Assembly (NCBI GenBank): GCA_020628145.1
Contig: JAHDFN010000013.1
Coordinates: 1 to 35,800, forward strand
Length of the DNA stretch: 35,800 nt
Reading direction: 5' to 3'
Source of the DNA: Saprospiraceae bacterium
GTDB lineage: Bacteria; Bacteroidota; Bacteroidia; Chitinophagales; Saprospiraceae
Shown here: one piece after another, positions 1-9,243 of the stretch
How the letters are laid out: each line of letters starts with the position of its first letter
Numbering within the stretch: the first letter of the stretch is position 1
Program-made: the position numbers and the translations under genes
Notes under the pieces: model-generated
Databases searched by the model: none
What the model saw: the letters and a program-made list of their open reading frames with translations, nothing else
Told to the model about the DNA's origin: nothing

Positions 1-39
1 ATAAAAAAATTATATTTTTATAAATATTCATAATACATT

Positions 40-1137
40 TTAAAATTGATCTTTCACATTTCCCCAACCGTAAATATCAGCCCAGGTATTTTTCGCATTT
101 TCCAAATCAGAAATGGAAATAGAATAAAAATCCATTTCTAGGAAATTTTTATTCCCGCCTAATTTTTCCAAAACGATATTTATTTCTTCCTCATCGGCCA
201 ATGCATCAGGATTGAATTTCACACCATAGGCAAAAGCAACGGCTTCACTCAATGCATGGGCACGGACAGCCATATCGTTATAATTGGAAATGGCACTATT
301 GATATAATGAAGTGCAGAACCTGCCGCTACCCTATCCCATTCTTTTCTGATATTCCGAATTTCAGCATCACGGGTTACCATATCCTGATTGGAAATAGCA
401 GCCCTACCGGAAATAAAAGCATTCATCAGCGAAGAATTGGAATCCAAAATCGAATTCCTGTCATTACAATATTTACCCCAGAAGTTTAATTCCAATTTAT
501 TCTCAGGAAAATCAATCGGAACGCCCAAATAACCGAATGCTTCATCCCAATGATGTTCCATTGCCGTACCCACTCCCGGCTCCAAATCGGTGTTATCGGC
601 ATTCATTTTTCCAGCCCCCAGATATACGCTAGTCGATTGATAAAGGAAACAGGCACCCATCAATCCTTTTTCGATAACCTGCTTATATTCCAAACCTCGG
701 GCATTGACAAAATAAGTTTTTTCGCCGTCCAATGAAGTCAGTATTCCGGAAGTCCCTTCCGAGGCCGTTCTGTTATTCTGGCTATCGTTGGCTGCGTTTT
801 CCAATAATTGTTCAAATAAACTTTGTTGATTGGATGCTGTTTTTTCCTTCAATTGTTTGGTCGCATCATAATTCCCCTGCCATCCGGCTGCGACAGGGTT
901 GGAATTGGCATACATAGAAGCCAATCGTCCATATTCCAAAGTAGATTGTCCATCTTCGGCAATTGCTAGGTAGTTTTTCATCTCAACAAGCATTCCTATA
1001 CGATCCAATTGCCCTTGATAACTGACATTTTCAAAATCATAAATAGTAGGGATTTCGTATGAGGTGCCGTCTTCACAAGATGATATTCCTATCAACATCA
1101 AAAAGAAAAAGCTATGGAGGATGACCTTGTTTTGCAT
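40..1137 (-). CDS. DUF4856-like lipoprotein
   Basis: 365-aa ORF; lipobox-like signal (FFFLMLIGISSC); YEIPTIYDFENVSYQGQ...R start and MEHHWDEAFGYLG motif typical of DUF4856 proteins. Confidence 0.8.
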   Translation of the reverse strand: MQNKVILHSFFFLMLIGISSCEDGTSYEIPTIYDFENVSYQGQLDRIGMLVEMKNYLAIAEDGQSTLEYGRLASMYANSNPVAAGWQGNYDATKQLKEKTASNQQSLFEQLLENAANDSQNNRTASEGTSGILTSLDGEKTYFVNARGLEYKQVIEKGLMGACFLYQSTSVYLGAGKMNADNTDLEPGVGTAMEHHWDEAFGYLGVPIDFPENKLELNFWGKYCNDRNSILDSNSSLMNAFISGRAAISNQDMVTRDAEIRNIRKEWDRVAAGSALHYINSAISNYNDMAVRAHALSEAVAFAYGVKFNPDALADEEEINIVLEKLGGNKNFLEMDFYSISISDLENAKNTWADIYGWGNVKDQF

Positions 1138-1266
1138 TATTATAGGATTGGCATTAATTAGATTTAGTCTAAGTTAACGCAAATCTAGTCATCTGAAAGC
1201 AATTGTACAATACCCTTATTTGATAAAACCCATATACCTAATATTAATGAGTAGGCCGACAAGATT

Positions 1267-2349
1267 CTAATCCACATGGTAACGTGAGATTCGGGTCATG
1301 ATTCCGTTGAATTTTGCCGTTTCATCTGCAAAAGGCCTGTGTGCTGAATGTTCGAAAGTATGAAAATGCTTTTCCGGAGCTTTAAGATGTTCGAAAAAAG
1401 ATTGGGATTCCGCATATTCGACCAAGTGGTCATACTTACCATGAAGGATATGAACGGGTAGTTCCAAACTATCCACAACCTCTTTCAGATTCGTGCGGAT
1501 AGCATCATCCTGCAAGGCACTCATGGAAAAAGCATTCCCCTTTAGGATATTCCTTTTTTCATTGACGGTATATTCGGGGAGTTTGAAAATGATATCCGTA
1601 TAAATCGAAAATACATCGGTTTCCTTATTCGCAGCAGTACTGCCTCCGTATTTTCCGACGATGAGCCTCTGCACATCCATATACTCCAACCATTCCTTGC
1701 CGGTGGCTAATGAATCCGGAAGTCGAATGGTTTCCAATTGTTTCAATACTTCGGTATCATTTCTTTCCAAAGCCTCTTTTTTCAGCCAGTCCAATGATAT
1801 TTTTTCGGATTCGTATTGGTTGCCCATTTGTCCTATCCCGATATATGCATGATAAAGTCCGGGATGTTTTTGTACCGTCAAGGTACCTAACATCGAACCC
1901 CAGGAATGCCCCAATAAATAAATTTTTCTTTTTCCGAAACGACCTAACAGATAACGGGTTATTTCTTCCGTATCCTTGACCATTTGTTCTATGTTCATAC
2001 TCCCAAGCGGTATGTTTTCCGAATAGGATTTCCCGGCTCCTCTTTGTTCCCAATAGGCCAATACGAATTCTTCTTCCAGATTATTGTCATTATCATTGAT
2101 GAAATGATAACCGGAAAAACCCGGGCCTCCATGTAAAAAAAGCAAAACGGCTTTGGTAGAATCCACCCCTCTGAGAAAAAGATACTGATCCACTCCTCCG
2201 ATTTCAAGTTTCTCAATTTCAGAAATCGAACGTTCTCCTCCATTCGGCACAGGGACGGCTTCCCCCGGGCTTAGGATAAATACAATGAGAATTAAAATCA
2301 ATAAGGAAATTAAAACGAAAGACAAAAATGCTACTAAATACTTTTTCAT
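1267..2349 (-). CDS. alpha/beta hydrolase (proline iminopeptidase-like), membrane-anchored/secreted
   Basis: N-terminal hydrophobic segment; LFLHGGPG oxyanion motif, GHSWGS nucleophile elbow, C-terminal HSAHRP histidine. Confidence 0.88.
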   Translation of the reverse strand: MKKYLVAFLSFVLISLLILILIVFILSPGEAVPVPNGGERSISEIEKLEIGGVDQYLFLRGVDSTKAVLLFLHGGPGFSGYHFINDNDNNLEEEFVLAYWEQRGAGKSYSENIPLGSMNIEQMVKDTEEITRYLLGRFGKRKIYLLGHSWGSMLGTLTVQKHPGLYHAYIGIGQMGNQYESEKISLDWLKKEALERNDTEVLKQLETIRLPDSLATGKEWLEYMDVQRLIVGKYGGSTAANKETDVFSIYTDIIFKLPEYTVNEKRNILKGNAFSMSALQDDAIRTNLKEVVDSLELPVHILHGKYDHLVEYAESQSFFEHLKAPEKHFHTFEHSAHRPFADETAKFNGIMTRISRYHVD

Positions 2350-2508
2350 TTCAATACATATTTTTTATTCTTAAGCAGAAATTCCGGGGTATGTTCAGAT
2401 TTTGCTTTTGAATGTCAATAAGATGTCTTTCGACCAATAACTACAAAGGGTAAAATCCGAACATGCTCTTAATCCCTACTTGGATATTTTTGGAATAAGT
2501 AAACATTT

Positions 2509-2799
2509 TTAAAAACCGCAGGGACATTCAGGGCCTCTAAAGAAGAATAGGTTTATGATGAAAATTAAAAGAATAATGCCGAGGATAATAGGAGGTTTAG
2601 GATTTTCAAAGAATTTTTTCCGAGAAAAAATCATGATAATCAAATAAATGGAACAAATGCCCCATAACAGGAATAAATAAGCGATATCTCCCAATCCATA
2701 ACCATAACCCAAGCAACAGGTAAAGAGTGGCCCGAAGCATAGTATGGCAGCAACCAAAGATAACAATATATTCATTCGGAAACATTTTCCGGTTTTCAT
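2509..2799 (-). CDS. small hypothetical membrane protein
   Basis: 96-aa ORF with about three hydrophobic segments, just downstream of the acetyltransferase gene on the same strand. Confidence 0.5.
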   Translation of the reverse strand: MKTGKCFRMNILLSLVAAILCFGPLFTCCLGYGYGLGDIAYLFLLWGICSIYLIIMIFSRKKFFENPKPPIILGIILLIFIINLFFFRGPECPCGF

Positions 2800-2810
2800 T
2801 CAATGGGATT

Positions 2811-3386
2811 TTAGGTCGTAATAAATCTTACTCTTCCATTTTCCAAGACATATTCCTGATTAGAACCTCCACAAACCGCTTTCCCATCTTTAAAATCCAA
2901 ACGATGGCCAAAAGCACTCATCCATCCGATTTGCTTTCCCGGATTGCCTACGACCAGGGCGTAAGGTAGAACATCCTTGGTCACCACCGCCCCCGCACCT
3001 ATAAATGCATACTCTCCTAATTCAATACCACAAACAATGGTCGCATTCGCTCCAATGGAAACCCCTTTTCTCACCAGGGTCTTTTTATATTCGTTTTTTC
3101 TTTCTACTCCACTTCGTGGATTAATAACATTGGTAAAAACCATAGAAGGGCCTAAAAACACATCATCTTCACAAACAACACCTTCGTAGATTGAGACATT
3201 GTTTTGGATTTTCACATTATTGCCTATCTGTACGCCATTGGCAACAAATACATTCTGACCGAGGCTGCAATCCTTTCCGATTTCCGCATTAGGCATCAAG
3301 TGGCAAAAATGCCAAACACGGGTACCCTCCCCGATGACACACCCTTCATCTACAATGGCACTTTCATGTACAAAATATTCCTGCAT
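2811..3386 (-). CDS. left-handed beta-helix N-acetyltransferase (WbpD/WlbB-like sugar acetyltransferase)
   Basis: Hexapeptide repeats ([61 protein letters not shown]). Confidence 0.88.
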   Translation of the reverse strand: MQEYFVHESAIVDEGCVIGEGTRVWHFCHLMPNAEIGKDCSLGQNVFVANGVQIGNNVKIQNNVSIYEGVVCEDDVFLGPSMVFTNVINPRSGVERKNEYKKTLVRKGVSIGANATIVCGIELGEYAFIGAGAVVTKDVLPYALVVGNPGKQIGWMSAFGHRLDFKDGKAVCGGSNQEYVLENGRVRFITT

Positions 3387-3478
3387 AGAATAACATCTAA
3401 ATATATTGGGAATTTGATCTTTGGAATAAAAATAGACATTTCCAAGCAGATATATGAAATACCCGGGTACGCTTAGTA

Positions 3479-3639
3479 GATGTTATCACGAGATGTTTTT
3501 TATGTAAGACAAATGAGTAATTTTGGAAATAGGCAAGGCATTCGTCGAAAAGCGTAGCCATAGCTACGGTTGAGAGGAATAACGCAGGCATATTTTCAAA
3601 AGAACCGGTTGGCTATAATCAATTTTTCGTGATAACATC
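3479..3639. mobile_element. MITE-like non-coding element with 13-bp perfect TIRs flanked by TA
   Basis: TA-GATGTTATCACGA (3477-3491) and TCGTGATAACATC-TA (3627-3641) are exact reverse complements; internal hairpin CGTAGC-CATA-GCTACG (3553-3568). Confidence 0.65.
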
Positions 3640-3645
3640 TAGTTA

Positions 3646-4845
3646 TTAGACCTTATCAAAAAACATTTCTGATAAGGTTTTGCCGATGGAAAGGCATGAT
3701 GTAGCTGCCGGAGAAGGGGCATTCAACACATGCATTACATTTTCCCTTCGGATTATAACATAGTCATCAAAAAGACGCCCCTCGTTATCACATAAGGTCG
3801 CCCTGACTCCTGCCCCAGCTTTTTTCAAATCCGATTCTTGAATCCCGGGTACCAATTTTTGCAGGGAAGCAGTGAATTCTTTTTTGGAAAACGACCGCTT
3901 CAGTTCCATCATGCCATCGTTCTTATATTTCCAAGCTAATTTTCTGAATCCCCTAAAAGATAAGGTTTCCGACAATTCCTTCCAATGGATGTCCTTTTTA
4001 GAATACCCTTCACGGGAAAGGGCCAGAACCGCATTAGGGCCGGCTTCGACTCCTCCATTTATCGTTTTAGTAAAATGTACTCCCAAAAACGGAAAATTCG
4101 GATTGGGTACCGGATAAATCAACCCTTTGATCACATCTGTTTTTTCGGGAATCAATTCATAATATTCTCCTCGGAATGGAAGAATCCGCATCTTCTTCAT
4201 TTCTTCTCCAAATATTTGAGCAACCTTATCTGCATACAAACCGGCACAGTTGATAACATAATGGGAAAGCAGGGTTTTATTTTCCATTTCCAATTCAAAG
4301 ATATTTTCCTTTTCAACCCCATTTTTCAGTTCTCCCTTGAAATGGAAGTCCACCCCTCTCCCATTTAATATTTTTTTCAGTTGCCGAGCAACTAACCTAA
4401 ATCCGATGCATCCGGCCTGTGGTACATGGATGCCTTCCAGTCCTCTTGCATTCGGCTCTATCGATTTGATTTCATCGGCACCTATCTTCCGAATCCCTTC
4501 CAAATCGTTTTTCATGCCCTTTTCATAAATAGCTTGTAAAATCGGGATTTCCCAATGTTCCGTAGCCATGATTATTTTACCACACAAATCATAGGGGAGT
4601 CCATATTCATCACAAAAATCCAAAAGCATTTGATATCCTCGAATGCAATTTGCTGCCTTCAAGCTTCCGGGTTTGTAATAGATCCCGGAATGGATTACAC
4701 CACTATTGTTGCCACTCTGATGAAGGGCGACTTCATTTTCCTTTTCTATAATGGCAATAGATAAGTCAGGGCGATTCAATGATAATTGATAGGCCGTTGA
4801 CAAGCCCACGAGTCCTGCCCCTATGATGGTTATATCATACGTCAT
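3646..4845 (-). CDS. lhgO: L-2-hydroxyglutarate oxidase
   Basis: 399 aa; N-terminal FAD Rossmann motif (IIGAGLVGLSTAYQL), HQSGNNSGVIHSGIYYKPGSLKA and LPFRGEYYEL motifs of the LhgO family. Confidence 0.9.
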   Translation of the reverse strand: MTYDITIIGAGLVGLSTAYQLSLNRPDLSIAIIEKENEVALHQSGNNSGVIHSGIYYKPGSLKAANCIRGYQMLLDFCDEYGLPYDLCGKIIMATEHWEIPILQAIYEKGMKNDLEGIRKIGADEIKSIEPNARGLEGIHVPQAGCIGFRLVARQLKKILNGRGVDFHFKGELKNGVEKENIFELEMENKTLLSHYVINCAGLYADKVAQIFGEEMKKMRILPFRGEYYELIPEKTDVIKGLIYPVPNPNFPFLGVHFTKTINGGVEAGPNAVLALSREGYSKKDIHWKELSETLSFRGFRKLAWKYKNDGMMELKRSFSKKEFTASLQKLVPGIQESDLKKAGAGVRATLCDNEGRLFDDYVIIRRENVMHVLNAPSPAATSCLSIGKTLSEMFFDKV

Positions 4846-4856
4846 GAAAGCAAATT

Positions 4857-4892
4857 AAAAAAAGCCTGCCTAAAAAGAGGCAGACTTTTAAT
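4857..4892 (-). terminator. intrinsic terminator
   Basis: On minus strand AAAGTCTGCCTCTTTTTAGGCAGGCTTTTTTT, downstream of the 4923-6278 gene. Confidence 0.7.
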
Positions 4893-4922
4893 ATAATTGC
4901 GAATCTGTATTTACTTGTAATA

Positions 4923-6278
4923 TTAGAAATCGAATTTCATACCCATATCAACCGAAAGCGTATTGAATCGATCCTTGTTCGGGCCGAGACCATTATTAGA
5001 CGGCATTAGATAATAGGAGAAGCTAGGTTGAACGAAAAAGCTCGTTTTCTCATCTAACCTCCTTTCTACACCCAGACCTACATTGGCTGTAACGTAATAA
5101 TTGTTTTTTAAGGTCTCTCCGAAAAACACCCCTGCATTCCGAACACTCAGTTTCTTCACTAATCTATCATCTTCTACGACTTGGTTGGGGTTCCGGGAAC
5201 CGACCACTTTGATTTTATGCCTATTATAGTCACTCCATGCCACTACATTGAATGCTCCTCCAACAGAAGCATAGAATTTCCACTTATTGGTGCGAGGAAA
5301 GAAATACTTCGTATTGATGGGCAAGGATGCGATGTTAAAAGTTAATTTATCCAAGGTAAGTGCTTCATATCCATCATCTGTACTACCGGTGATTTCATAT
5401 ATCGACAAAGGATGGTAGGATTTCCTTGAATATCTCAAGCCGGTTTCTATTTCCCAGTTGCCTTTCAGGATAGAAGTCGTTACTCCTGCTGAAAAACCCG
5501 AAGCACTGGTTTCATGAGCTACCCCTACTTGCTTATCAAAAGGTGTCATGATGTGATTCCAATCATATCCAACAAACAGTCCCATTCTAAATGATACGCC
5601 AGATCGTATTGTTTTTAAGTGTTTAGCGTATTCTGTATCATCCAATTCATCCGATGCGACATTGGTCATCTGGCTCAATTCGACCCAAGGGGATCTGATT
5701 ACCTTTTCTGAATTCGTTTTTTCATGGATAGGTTCAACGTTCACCTCTTTCACTTCAAGGTTAGAAGGTTCATGAATATCAAGGGATTGTATGGATTCTA
5801 CCGGGTTGGGGGAAATTGTATAAGGTTTTGGGGTGGGTATGTTATCAATAGGATTAGCTTGTTGGGATACTGTATTATTATTAAGATTTTGAACAGTATT
5901 GGCAATACGTATTTGTTGAGGGGCGTTCTCTTTTACAATAGAATTCAAATTAGTTGGTGCAACAGCTTTTTCAATGGTTTTCTCTTGGGTTGTTGCCGGT
6001 GTTTGTCCATTAGGTATAACAGGTGTTATTACAACATTGTCTTCTACTACAGCCATTGGTTTTTTAACCGCCAAATCAGATGGGTAGAATCTTATCATTG
6101 TCAAGACCACCAAGAACACCAATACCAACTCAATCCCCTTGATATATAGTAGTTCCTTGCCTTGTCGCTCGTCTTCATCCAACATCTGTTCCATATGATC
6201 CCAATCATGGGATTCATGGCCAGAAGGGTGGTTTTCCAAACCATCCCGGATAAACTTGTCGAAATCCTTATTTTCCAT
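4923..6278 (-). CDS. single-TM plus outer-membrane beta-barrel-like protein; possible anti-sigma/OMP protein
   Basis: Acidic N-terminal cytoplasmic-like segment, TM (GIELVLVFLVVLTMI), Pro/Asn/Gln-rich linker, C-terminal alternating beta strands ending in KFDF; overlaps the ECF sigma gene. Confidence 0.7.
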   Translation of the reverse strand: MENKDFDKFIRDGLENHPSGHESHDWDHMEQMLDEDERQGKELLYIKGIELVLVFLVVLTMIRFYPSDLAVKKPMAVVEDNVVITPVIPNGQTPATTQEKTIEKAVAPTNLNSIVKENAPQQIRIANTVQNLNNNTVSQQANPIDNIPTPKPYTISPNPVESIQSLDIHEPSNLEVKEVNVEPIHEKTNSEKVIRSPWVELSQMTNVASDELDDTEYAKHLKTIRSGVSFRMGLFVGYDWNHIMTPFDKQVGVAHETSASGFSAGVTTSILKGNWEIETGLRYSRKSYHPLSIYEITGSTDDGYEALTLDKLTFNIASLPINTKYFFPRTNKWKFYASVGGAFNVVAWSDYNRHKIKVVGSRNPNQVVEDDRLVKKLSVRNAGVFFGETLKNNYYVTANVGLGVERRLDEKTSFFVQPSFSYYLMPSNNGLGPNKDRFNTLSVDMGMKFDF

Positions 6279-6723
6279 ATTCTGAATATTTGGGAGTCAG
6301 AATTGCCCTTAGTTTCATTCTTGCCTTTACTAAATTCGATCGGGAAGTGCTTTCTGTGATACCGAGTTTTTCTCCTATTTCCCTATGGGAAAATCCTTCA
6401 ACCACGTAAAGGTTGAAAACAGCCCTGTATGCCGGAGATAGGGATTGTACGGCTTTCATGATTTCCTTTTCACCACATACACTGTTGGCATCCGGTGCAG
6501 TTGAAATCTTATGTGCCGCTTTTTCCATGTCCTCAGTCCTTCTTCTGGAAGCCTTCCTATAATAATCAATACAAGTATTGACCATAATCCTTTTTATCCA
6601 AGCATTGAGGGAAGTACCGGGTTGGTATTTCGCCAAATGTTTGAATACCTTTATAAAGCCCTCATGGACTATATCTTTGGCTTCGTCCGGGTCTTTGGCG
6701 TATCGCAGGCAGACATGAATCAT
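6268..6723 (-). CDS. RNA polymerase ECF-type sigma factor (N-terminal start uncertain)
   Basis: Sigma70 region 2 (CLRYAKDPDEAKDIVHEGFIKVFKHL...W) and region 4 (VEGFSHREIGEKLGITESTSRSNLVKAR); conserved residues extend upstream of the ATG. Confidence 0.88.
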   Translation of the reverse strand: MIHVCLRYAKDPDEAKDIVHEGFIKVFKHLAKYQPGTSLNAWIKRIMVNTCIDYYRKASRRRTEDMEKAAHKISTAPDANSVCGEKEIMKAVQSLSPAYRAVFNLYVVEGFSHREIGEKLGITESTSRSNLVKARMKLRAILTPKYSEYGK

Positions 6724-6978
6724 CCTACTGTAATATGTTTCATACAGTTTTTTCTGGGCCCATCTTTCCTTGCGGATTCAGTGTTATATCCATTCAATTC
6801 AGTTTGTTTCGACCACCATTTGGCGGAAGGTAACTGCAGATTCAAAAATACGCATTTTTCCTAATGGAGACACTAATGGTTTATGTGCTAACATCAAAAC
6901 GTTTCGATTACGGTTATTGCTGCTTATAAAAATAATATTTTTTTGCTTCCGGAACTTTCCCTAACGAAAAATAGTTTA

Positions 6979-6986
6979 TATATTTG
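6979..6986 (+). promoter_or_regulatory. Bacteroidota -7-like element upstream of tRNA-Gln
   Basis: TATATTTG matches TAnnTTTG 26 bp upstream of the tRNA 5' end; no good -33 box seen. Confidence 0.4.
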
Positions 6987-7011
6987 CGTTGCTTTTATTA
7001 AAAGATGGAAC

Positions 7012-7083
7012 AGACCTATGGTGTAATTGGCAACACTTCAGTTTTTGGTTCTGGCATTCTAGGTTCGAGTCCTAGTAGGTCTA
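7012..7083 (+). tRNA. tRNA-Gln (anticodon TTG)
   Basis: Acceptor AGACCTA/TAGGTCT, D-arm ATGGTGTAATTGGCAA, anticodon loop TTTTGGT, T-arm TCTAGGTTCGAGTCCTAGT; CCA not encoded. Confidence 0.9.
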
Positions 7084-7097
7084 CTTTAAGCACATCT

Positions 7098-7133
7098 AAT
7101 CCGCTATAAATCATGTATTTATAGCGGATTTTT
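7098..7133 (+). terminator. intrinsic terminator downstream of tRNA-Gln
   Basis: AATCCGCTATAAAT-CATGT-ATTTATAGCGGATT followed by TTT. Confidence 0.8.
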
Positions 7134-7379
7134 CATACCCATCGAGTTTTATCTTCCAAATTGATGATAGTATAGTGATATCATATATCCTTCTAAGTTG
7201 AAATATAATCCCTAAACCCTGTAATAATGATAGGAATGAGTAAACCAAGCTTCTTCCTTGTTCTTAACCACATTGAATTCCATTACTAGAATTATTTTTT
7301 CTTGTATATTTATCCCGTTATCTTTTAGGAAAGAAGACCATAATATTTACTTAATCACCATTCTTATAATATATCAAAT

Positions 7380-7745
7380 ATGAATAATCCTGTCCATTGG
7401 TTTGAAATCGCAGCTAAAGATCTAGAAAGAGCAAAGGATTTTTACTCGGAAGTTTTTAATCTTGAGTTCCAATACGTAGAAATGCTAGATACTAAAATGT
7501 ATATGTTCGGAGAACCGGGGAAACCGGGCTCGTCCGGAGCATTGGTACAATCAGAAGACAACACACCCAGCCAAGATGGAACCCTAGTTTATTTTTCCTG
7601 TGAGGATATTCCCGCTACGACCCAGAAAGTTGAAAAAATGGGAGGAAAGACCCTTGTATCAAAAACAAGTATTGGAGAATTCGGATTTTATGCCCATGTT
7701 TCGGATACGGAAGGAAACAGAATCGGACTACATTCCAATCAATAG
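7380..7745 (+). CDS. VOC (glyoxalase/bleomycin-resistance) family protein
   Basis: PVHWFEIAAKDLERAKDFYSEVFNLEF...GGKTLVSKTSIGEFGFYAHVSDTEGNRIGLHS. Confidence 0.9.
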   Translation: MNNPVHWFEIAAKDLERAKDFYSEVFNLEFQYVEMLDTKMYMFGEPGKPGSSGALVQSEDNTPSQDGTLVYFSCEDIPATTQKVEKMGGKTLVSKTSIGEFGFYAHVSDTEGNRIGLHSNQ

Positions 7746-7832
7746 GTCAATTCCTCAAACATCACATAGGTAAGGCCTTACGATATTGTCATTGAACGCC
7801 CCGTCTCCCTTTTTTGGAAATATTAAAGTGAG

Positions 7833-8966
7833 ATGAACTTTTCCCATTCGTTCCGGCGTTATAATGGACGCAAAACAATTTACAAGATGAATAATATTGA
7901 TAAAGCCTTCGATTCTTATGCTGATTTCAGTCGGGATATTTATTACTCTTTGGTTTTTGGCTCACTTCCTTCCAGCCTCGAATTGAAAATCAATCTGGAT
8001 GATAACAGGGAAAATATGGAAACCATCCTTTCCCTTTTTGATTTTTCTCTTCTAGAGATGGAAATCATTTTCAAAAATTGGAAAACGGAGGATTATAAAA
8101 ACACAAAATTATCAGATGATTTTGTTTATGAATACATGTTCAAAAGTAAAGTCAAAAACCTAATGGTTTGGATTTCCTTGGAACATAAGGAACTCTATAT
8201 TGATTTTTTATATGAAGGAAAAGATTCAGAATTAGAAGAGTGGGTGATACAAACCAACCATGCCATAAGGGTAGGGTTCGGAGAAATGGAAACTCCATCG
8301 TTCAAGGTTTTAACCAAAAACGACACCAGGTTCGTTGCAGAAAAAGTCAACACCAATAATTTCGATATTCACGATATAGAACTTCTTTATAACGATGATT
8401 TCAAAAAAGTAAATGAAATCATCGTGGAGTCCATTTCGGAAAATAAATCCGGGTTAATCCTATTACACGGCAAACCGGGAACAGGTAAAACATCCTACAT
8501 AAAAAACCTGATTTCCAAATTCAATAAAAAATCCTTTATTTTCATTCAGAATGATTTCATACAGGAATTACTGAAACCCCAATTCGTTTCTTTCCTCTTG
8601 AAAAACAAGAACTGCATCCTAATTATCGAAGATGCAGAAAAAGTAGTCATGCAAAGGGAATCTTCCGAATCTTCCGTTGTTTCGACCATCCTTCAATTGA
8701 CTGATGGTTTATTCAGTGATTATCTGAACATCAAGGTCATCTGTACCTTCAATACAGAACTCCGAAATATAGACAAGGCATTGCTAAGGAAAGGTCGGAT
8801 GTTGGCCCGTTACGAATTCGGAGATTTGTCTATTGAAAAAACCAATAAATTATTGGCCTCATTAGGACACCCCGAAATGCATAAGGAAATGTCCCTATCT
8901 TCCATTTTCAAATTCAAAGACATGGAATTCGAAAAAGAAAGCACAAAAAAAATCGGATTTAATTAA
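7833..8966 (+). CDS. AAA family ATPase with uncharacterised N-terminal domain
   Basis: Walker A GKPGTGKTS, Walker B-like CILIIEDAEK, sensor-1-like CTFNTE, RKGRM; an internal ATG at 7887 (MNNIDKAFDS) is the likelier start. Confidence 0.82.
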   Translation: MNFSHSFRRYNGRKTIYKMNNIDKAFDSYADFSRDIYYSLVFGSLPSSLELKINLDDNRENMETILSLFDFSLLEMEIIFKNWKTEDYKNTKLSDDFVYEYMFKSKVKNLMVWISLEHKELYIDFLYEGKDSELEEWVIQTNHAIRVGFGEMETPSFKVLTKNDTRFVAEKVNTNNFDIHDIELLYNDDFKKVNEIIVESISENKSGLILLHGKPGTGKTSYIKNLISKFNKKSFIFIQNDFIQELLKPQFVSFLLKNKNCILIIEDAEKVVMQRESSESSVVSTILQLTDGLFSDYLNIKVICTFNTELRNIDKALLRKGRMLARYEFGDLSIEKTNKLLASLGHPEMHKEMSLSSIFKFKDMEFEKESTKKIGFN

Positions 8967-8999
8967 GCCTTCTTTGTACCTGACAAAACTTATTTAAAA

Positions 9000-9075
9000 C
9001 GCCTTGTCAGGTGTTAGTTCACCTGACAAATGCTAGTGAAATGGAGTGTGCGAGGTGAACAAACACGCACGGCAA
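9000..9075. repeat. bipartite palindromic element, copy 1
   Basis: CGCCTTGTCAGGTGTTAGTTCACCTGACAAATGCTAGTGAAATGGAGTGTGCGAGGTGAACAAACACGCACGGCAA; near-identical to 9902-9981 apart from a 3-nt indel. Confidence 0.85.
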
Positions 9076-9243
9076 CTGGTTTTGTTTTTTGTCATGTACT
9101 TAGAAAAAAATCCTTAACTTGTAAGCAATTATCATACTCTCTATCGATGATCAGGTGACAAATACAAAACAAATTCCTCAAACATCAACGATATCCGGCT
9201 ATTCCTCAAATGGCTCTTTTAAAAAATTAAATAAATAAAAATC

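Noticed and set aside
3397-3591. 64-aa minus-strand ORF (MPALFLSTVAMATLFDECLAYFQNYSFV...)
   Set aside because: It lies mostly within the TIR-bounded non-coding element; the frame is best explained by the repeat, not a gene.
5724-6149. 141-aa plus-strand ORF
   Set aside because: Antisense to the linker region of the TM/beta-barrel protein; Tyr/Asn/Arg-rich composition typical of shadow frames.
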